A stretch of DNA of 64,000 nt from Stigmatella ashevillena (lineage in GTDB: Bacteria > Myxococcota > Myxococcia > Myxococcales > Myxococcaceae): contig NZ_JAQNDM010000002.1 of NCBI RefSeq assembly GCF_028368975.1, positions 1,922,001 to 1,986,000 of the forward strand. Direction: 5' to 3'. Positions 26,235 to 34,530 of this stretch are shown here, one piece after another. The stretch's first letter is position 1. Every line of letters begins with the position of its first letter. The translations under genes were made by a program, and so were the position numbers. The notes beneath the pieces are model-generated. The model was not told the origin of the DNA and did no database searches. It saw nothing but the letters and a program-made list of their open reading frames with translations.

Positions 26235-29099
26235 ATGGGACAGCGCATGACATCGGCCGAGCAGAGCAAGGTCGCCGTCGTCGGAGCCGCGGGGCGGTTT
26301 CCCGGCGCCGCGAGCCTGGGGGACTACTGGCGGCTCCTCCTGGAGGGGCGTGTGGCAGCGGCGGAGCCAGACGCCTCGCGCAGCGACCTGTGGAAGGCCG
26401 CGCATGACCCAGTCCTGGGCCAGAAGATCACGACGCTTCGCGCCGGCTATCTCTCCGACGTGGCGGGCTTCGACGCCGAGTACTTCAGCGTGTCGCCACG
26501 CGAGGCGCCCAAGCTCGATCCCCAGCAGCGCCTCCTCCTGGAGGTGACGCACGACGCGCTGGAGGACGGTGGCATCACACGGGCGGAGCTGCAACGCTCG
26601 AACGTCGGCGTGTTCATCGGGGTCGGCAGCTCGGACTACATGAGCCTGGACTCCGGCCAGAAGCAGCACGTGGACGGGTATTTCGGCATCGGCAACTCGC
26701 ACAACCTGCTGGCCGGACGCATCTCCTACTTCCTCAACCTCAAGGGCCCCAGTCTGGCCATCGACACGGCATGCTCGTCGTCGCTCACCGCGCTGCACTT
26801 CGCGATGCAGTCGCTGCGCGGCGGTGAAATCGACATGGCGATCGTCGGTGGGGTCAACGTCATCTTGTCGCCCGACCTGCCGCTCGCGTTCTCGCAGGCG
26901 AAGATGCTTTCACCCAGTGGACGCTGCAAGACGTTCAGCGCCGAGGCCGACGGCTACGGACGCGCCGAAGGCGTGGCGGTCGTCATCCTGCGCCGCGTGG
27001 CCAGCGATGCGCTCGCGCCGCATCCCGTGCGGTGCTTCATCGCCTCAACGGCGATCAACCAGGACGGCCGCAGCAATGGGATCGCCGCCCCCAACGGGGC
27101 CAGCCAGATCCGGGTGATCCGTTCCGCGCTCGAGCGCGCCGGACTGTCGCCCTCGGACATCGCGTACGTGGAGGCACACGGGACCGGGACGCCGCTGGGC
27201 GATGCGATTGAACTCAACGCGCTCCAGGAGGTTTTCGGCGGGGCCCCCGGAGCGCCGTGCTTCGTGGGTTCGGCGAAGGCCAGCATCGGCCACGCCGAAG
27301 CGGCGGCAGGAATCTGTGGGCTGTTGAAAGGCATGCTGATTCTCCAGCACGGAGTGATTCCGCCGCACCCGGTCCAGCGCCCGCATACGCCCTTTTTCCG
27401 CGCGGACGACTGCGCGTTGCGGATCGCCGAGCAGGCCCAGCCGCTGCCGGGGAACCTGCGCCATGTCGGCATCAGCTCGTTCGGCTTCGGAGGTTCCAAC
27501 GCCCACGTGGTGCTTGAGCGCCACGTCGTCCAGGGCCAAGCCGCCGGGGAGACCGGACGCCCGGTGTTGTTGCCGCTGTCGAGCCACTTCGCTGGCGGCC
27601 TGACGGAGGACGCGGCCACGCTCGCATCTCACCTCGCCGCATCAGGGGGCGCGCTCGAACCCCTCTCGGACACGTTGATGTTCGCGCGGGAGCACCTGGC
27701 GCACCGCCGGAGCTGCGTCGCGCGGACCCGTGCCGAGGCCATCGAAGCCCTTCGGAAGGAGCACGCCGGAGCCGAACCGCTCCCGATCGCAGCGGGCGAG
27801 AAACCGAAGGTGGCCTTCATGTTCACCGGCCAGGGCTCGCAGTACTTCGGGATGGGCCGCGAGCTCTACGAGGCGTCCGAGCCGTTCCGAGCTGCGTTCG
27901 ATCGCTGTGACGCGATGATCGTCCAGCGCGCGGGGGTATCGATGGCACGGCTCGTGTACGGGCCGACCGACGGCGGCGACGAGCGCCTGACCGGTGATAC
28001 ACACGCCGCCCAGCTGTCCCTGTTCGCCTTCGAGTACGCACTTGCGAGCCTGTGGACCGCGCTAGGGGTCACGCCGGCGTTCGGCATCGGGCACAGCGTG
28101 GGCGAACTCGTGGCGCACACCGTCTCCGGCTCGTTGTCTCTCGCCGATGGCGTGGCACTCGTCGACGAACGCGGGCGGCTGATGCAATCGGTCTCCCACG
28201 ACGGCGCGATGGTCGCGGTGTCCATGGACCTGACGTCACTGACGGCCCTGCTCCGCGAGCTGGGAGAACCACTCCACGTGGCTGCCATCAACGGTAGACA
28301 GCGCGTCGTGGTCAGCGGGGAGCGCCAAGCGGTCGAGCGCCTCGGCAAGCGTCTGGAGCGGGAGCAGGTGCGGTTCCGCGCGCTGCGAACACGGCACGCC
28401 TTCCATTCCCCCACCTTCGACGATGCCGCGGCCCAGCTCGCGGAGCGTTCCCGGAACCTCGCCATCGGAGCGGGGGCGTTCCCGGTGGTCGGCAACATCG
28501 AGGGCGCGGTGGTGCCGTCAGGCGCGCTGGGCGGTGACTACTGGGGCCGACACATCGCGATGCCCGTGCAGTTCTCCAGGGGAATCGAGACGCTGACCGG
28601 GCTGGGCGCGCAGATCTTCCTCGAAATCGGTCCCGACCGGGTGCTGTCGCAGCTCGTCGCCGCCGACCACGGCGCTCGCGTGCGTGCGCTGAGCAGCGTC
28701 GTGCGCGACCGGGATGCCCAGGAGTCGCTGCTCCGCGCGGTCAGCGCGATGTACGAGCTGGGGTTCGATCTCGACTTCGCGCCGCTGGGCCACGCCGCAC
28801 CGCCAAGCCGGGTCTCGCTCCCAGCGCGCCGCCTCGCGCGCAAACACTACTGGACCGCGAGCAGCGCCGAGTTCAGCACGCCAGTGCCAAGCTCGGAGCC
28901 CGTCGCTCGAAGCGCGCTGGAGGTGCCCGCCCTTCGTGGGCCTCCAGTGCACGTGACGCCCGCCCACCGTCCTCCGCGCGAGCGGGCCGCGATTCCCGAA
29001 GCGGAGACGAACGATGAGCCGGATGCCTCCGTGCATGCCCTTATCGATCAACAGATCAACGTCATGCGACAGCAGCTCGCGCTGCTGGACGACCAATAG
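26235..29099 (+). CDS. Polyketide synthase KS-AT protein
   Basis: 954 residues; ATG 26235, with ATG 26247 as alternative. The ketosynthase (about 10-430) has active-site C180 (IDTACSSSLTAL), the first His in EAHGTGTPLGD and the second in KASIGHAEAAAG, so it should be active. The acyltransferase (about 520-830) has FTGQGSQYFGMG, S621 in GHSVGEL, and the specificity motif HAFH (RTRHAFHSP), which predicts malonyl-CoA. No reductive or carrier domain follows. The last 30 residues form a helical tail (DEPDASVHALIDQQINVMRQ) that probably docks with the ACP-aminotransferase protein encoded next. Predicted role: extend the fatty acyl starter by two carbons to a beta-keto thioester. Confidence 0.93.
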   Translation: MGQRMTSAEQSKVAVVGAAGRFPGAASLGDYWRLLLEGRVAAAEPDASRSDLWKAAHDPVLGQKITTLRAGYLSDVAGFDAEYFSVSPREAPKLDPQQRLLLEVTHDALEDGGITRAELQRSNVGVFIGVGSSDYMSLDSGQKQHVDGYFGIGNSHNLLAGRISYFLNLKGPSLAIDTACSSSLTALHFAMQSLRGGEIDMAIVGGVNVILSPDLPLAFSQAKMLSPSGRCKTFSAEADGYGRAEGVAVVILRRVASDALAPHPVRCFIASTAINQDGRSNGIAAPNGASQIRVIRSALERAGLSPSDIAYVEAHGTGTPLGDAIELNALQEVFGGAPGAPCFVGSAKASIGHAEAAAGICGLLKGMLILQHGVIPPHPVQRPHTPFFRADDCALRIAEQAQPLPGNLRHVGISSFGFGGSNAHVVLERHVVQGQAAGETGRPVLLPLSSHFAGGLTEDAATLASHLAASGGALEPLSDTLMFAREHLAHRRSCVARTRAEAIEALRKEHAGAEPLPIAAGEKPKVAFMFTGQGSQYFGMGRELYEASEPFRAAFDRCDAMIVQRAGVSMARLVYGPTDGGDERLTGDTHAAQLSLFAFEYALASLWTALGVTPAFGIGHSVGELVAHTVSGSLSLADGVALVDERGRLMQSVSHDGAMVAVSMDLTSLTALLRELGEPLHVAAINGRQRVVVSGERQAVERLGKRLEREQVRFRALRTRHAFHSPTFDDAAAQLAERSRNLAIGAGAFPVVGNIEGAVVPSGALGGDYWGRHIAMPVQFSRGIETLTGLGAQIFLEIGPDRVLSQLVAADHGARVRALSSVVRDRDAQESLLRAVSAMYELGFDLDFAPLGHAAPPSRVSLPARRLARKHYWTASSAEFSTPVPSSEPVARSALEVPALRGPPVHVTPAHRPPRERAAIPEAETNDEPDASVHALIDQQINVMRQQLALLDDQ

Positions 29100-29140
29100 C
29101 TTTCCGCCAGCGTCGCTCGCCGACCCTTTGTGCAGCACAG

Positions 29141-32100
29141 ATGGGAACTGACATGAGCCTCGAAACGTCAAACAACGACGCGGTGTCCCGGATCACGGAT
29201 TCGGTGCTCCGCGAGGTTGCGTACTGTCTCAAGCAAGCACCGGAGAACATCAACCCTCACCTGTCGTTCGCCGATATGGGGGCCGATTCGCTCGTCCTCC
29301 TGGAGGCGCTCCAGGAGATCAACGCACGTTTTCACGTGTCGCTCACGGTCCTAGATCTCTACGAGCGGGTCAACACGATCGCCAAGGTCGCGCGCCACAT
29401 CCACGAGCAGGGCGCCTCCCCGGAGCCCCCCACGGCCGCCGAGCCAGCACCGGAGCCCCGTGCCCTCCCCGAGCTCACGTTGGCGAGCCTGGCGCCGCGA
29501 GGCGACGGCAACCGCCAGGGCATCGAGGACATCGTCCGGCAGCAGCTCGACTTGATGGCGCGGCAGCTGAGCCTCTTCGGCAAGCGGGCGACGGGTGGTG
29601 CAGCAAATGAGCGCACACCGGAGCGAACCGCGCCCACGCCGCCTCAGCGCGTGAACACGCCGGAACGCACCGCGCCGGTCCGCGCCGTACCCGTGGCCAC
29701 TCAAGGCAAGTCCGAAGCCGACCGGTTCAGTGCGTTCTCGGTGAAGCTGGGGAAGGACGAGCGCGAGGACGACGCGGAGAAGGTCACACACATCCAGCAG
29801 CTGATCACGAGCGTGACGACCAAGGCACCGCAGTCCAAGCGGCTGGCCCAACACTATCGACAAGTTCTCGCCGACAACCGGGTCTCCGCCGGATTCCGGC
29901 CCCTCCTGAAGGAGATGGTCTTTCCGATCGTCGCGGAGAAGGCACAGGGCGCGCACGTCACCGACGTCGATGGCAATTCGTATCTCGACTTCACGATGGG
30001 CTTCGGAGCTCACTTCTTCGGCCACTCCCCCGACTTCGTCACCAATGCCGTCAAGGCACAGATCGAACGCGGGATGCCGATTGGCCCCCAGTCGCCGCTG
30101 GCGGGGCGAGTCGCCGAGCTGATCTGTGAGCTGACGGGCCACGCTCGCGTGACGTTCTGCAACACCGGCACCGAAGCAACGATGACGGCGGTGCGGCTCG
30201 CCCGGGCGAAGACCGGACGGGACAAGGTGGTCATCTTCCGGAACTCGTATCACGGCACGTTCGACGCATTCCTCGCTCGAGGCAGCGCGTCCAGCGACGA
30301 GAGCCGACCGGCCAGCCTGGGAACGCCGGGCTCTCTGGTCAAGGACACCGTGGTGCTCGACTACTGCGAGCAGAGCGCCCTCGACTACATCGAACGCCAC
30401 GCGAAGGAGATCGCCGCGGTGTTGGCGGAGCCGGTGCAGAGCCGCGCGCCGAGCATGCAGCCCGCGGCGTTTCTGCGCCAGCTCCGAAAGCTGACCCAGG
30501 AGCGCGACATCGCGCTGATCTTCGACGAGGTGATCGCTGGCTTCCGCTGCGCCCGGGGCGGCGCACAGCAACTGTTCGACGTCCGCGCCGACATCTGCAC
30601 CTACGGCAAGGTCGTGGGTGGCGGGATGCCCATCGGTGTCGTCGCCGGCAGTGCCGCGTACATGGACGTGCTGGACGGTGGATTCTGGCAGTACGGCGAT
30701 GCGAGCTTCCCCGGCACGCCCACCATCTTCTTCGCCGGAACGTTCACCAAGCATCCGCTGGCCATGGCGGCCTCGCTCGCCGTGCTCGAACACATCAAGG
30801 GGCTGGACGACCAGCTCTACCGGTCGATGAACGAGCGGACCGAGCGGCTCAGCGCCCAGCTCAACGCCGCGTTCGAGGCCGAGGGTGCGGACGTCAAGGT
30901 CGAGCACTTCTCCTCGCTCTTCCGGTTCTCCACCAAGGGGAATCTCGATGTCTTCTATTACCGTCTCCTGGAGGCGGGGTACTTCATCTGGGAAGGGCGC
31001 AACTGCTTCCTGTCGACCGAGCACACCGACGCGGAGCTGAGCCGCTTCGTCGAATCCGTGCGGAAGATCGCCCACGAGCTCGTCGCGCACCGGCTCCTCC
31101 CGGTGCGCGATGCAAGCCATGCCAGTGCGCTGGCGGAGCGCCCCATCGCCGATGCGCAGCGGCGCTTCCATGAGCTCATGCGGAGCGGGCCCGACGGGTC
31201 GGTCGCTTGCAACCTCTGCTACGGACTGCGCTTCGACGAGGCGGTGGACACCGACCGGCTGTCGGCGGCGATCGTCTCGGTCCTGAGCGGACAGGAAGCA
31301 TTGTGGTACCGCTTTGACCTCGAGCGGCGGACGCAGAAGCTGCTTCCCGCCCCCGAGCGTCGCGTCCACATCGAGCGCGTCGAGTCGCCCGAGCGCGCGA
31401 GCGCGCCCGGACTCATCGAGCGACTGATGGCGGCTGAACAGAAGACGCCGCTCGCTCCTGATGCAGGCGCGAATGTTCGCGTCAACATCACACGATTCGC
31501 GGACGGCGCCACACTTGTCAGTCTTTGTGTGCACCACTTGGTCTGCGACGGCTGGGCACTCGTTTCGGTATTCGAGCGCATCGCGGCGCTCTACAGCGGG
31601 GGCCCGGCCTCCGGCGCGAGCGCGACGAACGTGCCGTACGCTCGGTGGAGCGAGCACGAAGCGCACTACCGCCAGGGCGAGCAGTACGCGAGCGACAAGC
31701 GCTTCTGGCAGGGGGCCATCGACACCATCGCGGGCTACCAACGCGGTCATGCCTTCGGTCCGCTCCGGCACCGAGGTACCGTCGGTGGCCGTCCGGGAGG
31801 CCGTGCGCGGCTGAGCATCGGGGAGGAACTCACCTCGCTGTTCAAGGCGCAGGCGAAGGCCGACGGCGTGACGCTGTTCACCGCGCTGCTCGCGGGCTTC
31901 CAGGCATTCCTTCACCTGGCCTACCGGACGCGACTGCCCGTCATTGGCATCCCGTTCGCCAACCGCACGACGCGAGACCTCAAGCAGATTGTCGGAACGT
32001 GCGTGAACCTGCTGCCCCTGGTCCCCACTCATGGCCAGGACACAGCGTTCGACGCGATCCTGGCACGCACCCGGAATGACATGACGGAGATGTTCAAGCA

Positions 32101-32455
32101 CTCGATGTTCCCGTACGCAGAGATGTGCGAGCAGTATCGCGCGGCGACGTCAGAGCCCCAGGGGACGCCGGTCGAGGTGACGTTCAATGTGGAGCCGGTG
32201 AGTCAGCTGCCGCGCTTCGGCAGTCATCAACCGGCGCTGGTATCCGCGGTGAACGACCGGATCGAGTTCGACCTCAGCTGCAACGTCTTCGTGCTCCCGA
32301 CGGACATCACTCTCGAGTTGGACTACGACACCGGGTTGTTCGCCGAGGATGCCGTGTACGGCCTTCTCAATCTGTACTCGAAGATCGTAGAGAACTACGC
32401 GAAGCGGGCCGATGCGGCGCGCAGGGCGAACACACCCGCCCGGGGGGCCGCATGA
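29141..32455 (+). CDS. ACP / class III aminotransferase / condensation domain protein
   Basis: 1104 residues; ATG 29141, though ATG 29153 has the better ribosome binding site (GGGAA). Domains: ACP (about 10-85, serine S50 in MGADSLVLLEA); linker with a helix resembling the KS-AT tail; PLP class III aminotransferase of the glutamate-semialdehyde type (about 230-650, NTGTEATMTAVRLARA, FDEVIAGFR, PLP lysine K490 in CTYGKVVGGGMP); and a full NRPS condensation domain (about 670-1090, HHLVCDG at 798-804). Aminotransferases embedded like this, as in mycosubtilin MycA, convert a beta-keto acyl-ACP to a beta-amino acyl-ACP. The condensation domain would then form an amide. No adenylation domain follows. 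The stop overlaps the start of the free ACP gene (ATGA), indicating translational coupling. Confidence 0.92.
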   Translation: MGTDMSLETSNNDAVSRITDSVLREVAYCLKQAPENINPHLSFADMGADSLVLLEALQEINARFHVSLTVLDLYERVNTIAKVARHIHEQGASPEPPTAAEPAPEPRALPELTLASLAPRGDGNRQGIEDIVRQQLDLMARQLSLFGKRATGGAANERTPERTAPTPPQRVNTPERTAPVRAVPVATQGKSEADRFSAFSVKLGKDEREDDAEKVTHIQQLITSVTTKAPQSKRLAQHYRQVLADNRVSAGFRPLLKEMVFPIVAEKAQGAHVTDVDGNSYLDFTMGFGAHFFGHSPDFVTNAVKAQIERGMPIGPQSPLAGRVAELICELTGHARVTFCNTGTEATMTAVRLARAKTGRDKVVIFRNSYHGTFDAFLARGSASSDESRPASLGTPGSLVKDTVVLDYCEQSALDYIERHAKEIAAVLAEPVQSRAPSMQPAAFLRQLRKLTQERDIALIFDEVIAGFRCARGGAQQLFDVRADICTYGKVVGGGMPIGVVAGSAAYMDVLDGGFWQYGDASFPGTPTIFFAGTFTKHPLAMAASLAVLEHIKGLDDQLYRSMNERTERLSAQLNAAFEAEGADVKVEHFSSLFRFSTKGNLDVFYYRLLEAGYFIWEGRNCFLSTEHTDAELSRFVESVRKIAHELVAHRLLPVRDASHASALAERPIADAQRRFHELMRSGPDGSVACNLCYGLRFDEAVDTDRLSAAIVSVLSGQEALWYRFDLERRTQKLLPAPERRVHIERVESPERASAPGLIERLMAAEQKTPLAPDAGANVRVNITRFADGATLVSLCVHHLVCDGWALVSVFERIAALYSGGPASGASATNVPYARWSEHEAHYRQGEQYASDKRFWQGAIDTIAGYQRGHAFGPLRHRGTVGGRPGGRARLSIGEELTSLFKAQAKADGVTLFTALLAGFQAFLHLAYRTRLPVIGIPFANRTTRDLKQIVGTCVNLLPLVPTHGQDTAFDAILARTRNDMTEMFKHSMFPYAEMCEQYRAATSEPQGTPVEVTFNVEPVSQLPRFGSHQPALVSAVNDRIEFDLSCNVFVLPTDITLELDYDTGLFAEDAVYGLLNLYSKIVENYAKRADAARRANTPARGAA

Positions 32456-32871
32456 ATTCCCTTCTCGGTCTCCGCGACCGTCTCACCGCCGCGTCTCCTG
32501 CTGCGCGGACGAACATGCTCGTGGAGTCGATCCTGCGCGCCCTCTGTGACGAACTGGGCGTCGACGAGAGCGAGCTCCATCCACGGTCGCGCTTCGAGCA
32601 CCTAGGCGTCGACTCGAAGCGGGCGCTGGAGTTCAAGGAACTCCTCGAGGAAGAGCTGGGGTGCCCGCTCCGCACGACACTCCTGTTCGACTATCCCAGC
32701 CCGGAAAGCCTGGCCGCGTACGTCGTGAGCGTCGCGTTTGGAGATACGGAAGGCGACGCACGGGCCTCCGGCGAGGAAGCCATTCGCGCGCCGCAGGACG
32801 ACGGGGCGCCCGCCTCGCTGGAATCCATCGAGGAGCAACTCCGAAAGAAGCTGGAGAAGTACGAGGCCTGA
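32452..32871 (+). CDS. Free-standing acyl/peptidyl carrier protein
   Basis: 139 residues; ATG 32452 overlaps the preceding stop by 4 bp (ATGA). A carrier domain spans about 20-95, with the phosphopantetheine serine S55 in HLGVDSKRALEFKEL. Lys follows the Ser where Leu or Met is usual. The C-terminus (SLESIEEQLRKKLEKYEA) is a charged amphipathic helix typical of docking elements, and the last PKS starts with a matching coiled coil. It probably accepts the acyl or aminoacyl group from the stand-alone AMP ligase encoded next, partners the condensation domain upstream, and hands the chain to the terminal PKS module. Confidence 0.85.
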   Translation: MNSLLGLRDRLTAASPAARTNMLVESILRALCDELGVDESELHPRSRFEHLGVDSKRALEFKELLEEELGCPLRTTLLFDYPSPESLAAYVVSVAFGDTEGDARASGEEAIRAPQDDGAPASLESIEEQLRKKLEKYEA

Positions 32872-32918
32872 ATCGTCCGGCCCCCACGCATCGCGCACGC
32901 CCAAGAGAGCAAGCCATC

Positions 32919-34499
32919 ATGCTGGAGCACTACGACGCCGTCGCGACCCTGGCCGACATCCCGGGCCTCCATGCACGCGCGACCCCTGAACACACCGCGC
33001 TCATCGCCGACGGGCGCCACGTTTCGTACGCCGCCCTGGAGGAGCGCAGCAACCGCGTCGCGAACGCGCTCATCGCCGAAGGGCTCCCGCGTCAGTCACG
33101 CGTCGCGATGCTAGGGACGGACAGCGAGTCCGCGTACGAGCTGCTCCTTGGGTGTGCGAAGGCCGGGATGGTGATGCTCAGCATCAACTGGCGGCTCGAG
33201 GAGAGAGAGATCGCCTACATCGTCCAGGACTCGGAGGCCGAGTTGCTGTTCATCACCCCGGAGGTGGCACCCATGGTGGAGTCCTTCCTGCCATCGTGCC
33301 CCCGGCTGAAGCGCATCATCGTGCTCGATGGGTCCTCCGAGCGTTACCCGGTCTACCCAGCCTGGCGCGATGCGCACTCCGAACAGCACGTGGCGGGCCG
33401 GGTCGACAAGGATCAGGCGGTCGTGCAGGTCTACACCAGCGGCACCAGTGGGAGGCCCAAGGGCGTGGTGCTGTCGCATGGATGTTTCCTCGACGTCATT
33501 CGCGAGGTCGTGCGCTCCGGTGACGAGCTGATCCACTGGAGGAACGGCGACATCACGCTGCTCGCGCTGCCCACGTTCCACGTCGGGGGTCTGTGGTTCG
33601 GGGTCCACGGCCTGGTCAACGGCGCGACGAACGTGATCATGAAGGCGTTCACCGGCGCCGCCGCGCTTGAGCTCATCGAAAAGTACACCATCACCAAGGT
33701 CGCCTTCGTCCCAGCGATGATCCGCTTCATGTTGTCGGAGCCGGGCAGCCGGACCGCGAACCTGTCTTCGGTCGACCAACTGGTGTACGGCGGATCGCCC
33801 ATGCCCCGTCCGCTCCTCGAGCGTGCACAAGGGCTCTTCAAGTGCCGCTTCACGCAGAACTACGGCCTGTCCGAGACCACCAACATGGCGGTGTTCCTGC
33901 CCTCGGCGGAGCACCTGGACCCGGCCAACCCGCGGCTCAAGTCGGCGGGTCGGCCGCTGCGGGGCGTGTCTGTGCGGATCCTCGGCCCGGATGGAAGCAG
34001 CCTGCCTCCCGGGCAGGTCGGAGAGATCGCGTTCAAGACGGCGGGGCACATGCTCGAGTACTGGAAGCTCCCCGAGGAAACCCGCAAGACGCTCGTGGAT
34101 GGTTGGCTCCACACGGGTGACGCTGGATACGTGGACGAGGACGGCTTCGTCTACGTCACCGACCGCATCAAGGATCTGATCATCTCCGCCGGTGAGAACA
34201 TCTATCCCGCGGAACTCGAGCGCATCCTCGTCCAGCACGAGGAGCTCGCGGACGTGGCCGTGATTGGAATCCCCGACGACCGTTGGGGAGAGCTGCCGAT
34301 CGCGATCGTGGTGCGGCGCCCCGGTTCGACGGTCACCAAAGCCGACGTCATGGCGTTCGCGCGCAAGCATCTCGCGAGCTTCAAGATGCTGCGAACAGTG
34401 GAGTTCGTCGATGTGCTGCCGAGAAACCCGAGCGGCAAGGTGCTGAAGCGCGTCCTGCGCGAGCCGTACTGGGCAGGCCGAGAGAAGCGCGTCAACTGA
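32919..34499 (+). CDS. Stand-alone AMP-dependent acyl ligase
   Basis: 526 residues; ATG 32919, the upstream frame being non-coding overlap with the ACP gene. Class I adenylate-forming motifs: VYTSGTSGRPKGVVLSHG (A3), QNYGLSETTN (A5), HTGDAGYVDEDGFVYVTDR (A7-A8), SAGENIYPAELE, and the catalytic Lys near the end (NPSGKVLKR). The overall length and the GENIYPAE motif are those of acyl-CoA synthetases and aryl or alkanoyl ligases rather than NRPS A domains. The substrate cannot be read. Its place directly after a free ACP suggests it loads that ACP. It might instead prepare a CoA thioester. Confidence 0.88.
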   Translation: MLEHYDAVATLADIPGLHARATPEHTALIADGRHVSYAALEERSNRVANALIAEGLPRQSRVAMLGTDSESAYELLLGCAKAGMVMLSINWRLEEREIAYIVQDSEAELLFITPEVAPMVESFLPSCPRLKRIIVLDGSSERYPVYPAWRDAHSEQHVAGRVDKDQAVVQVYTSGTSGRPKGVVLSHGCFLDVIREVVRSGDELIHWRNGDITLLALPTFHVGGLWFGVHGLVNGATNVIMKAFTGAAALELIEKYTITKVAFVPAMIRFMLSEPGSRTANLSSVDQLVYGGSPMPRPLLERAQGLFKCRFTQNYGLSETTNMAVFLPSAEHLDPANPRLKSAGRPLRGVSVRILGPDGSSLPPGQVGEIAFKTAGHMLEYWKLPEETRKTLVDGWLHTGDAGYVDEDGFVYVTDRIKDLIISAGENIYPAELERILVQHEELADVAVIGIPDDRWGELPIAIVVRRPGSTVTKADVMAFARKHLASFKMLRTVEFVDVLPRNPSGKVLKRVLREPYWAGREKRVN

Positions 34500-34530
34500 C
34501 CCCATCCCAGGCACGCAGGAGCATCACGTC

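Noticed and set aside
29351-32101. Minus-strand open frame of about 916 codons
   Set aside because: Antisense to the ACP-aminotransferase-condensation gene, whose motifs are unambiguous.
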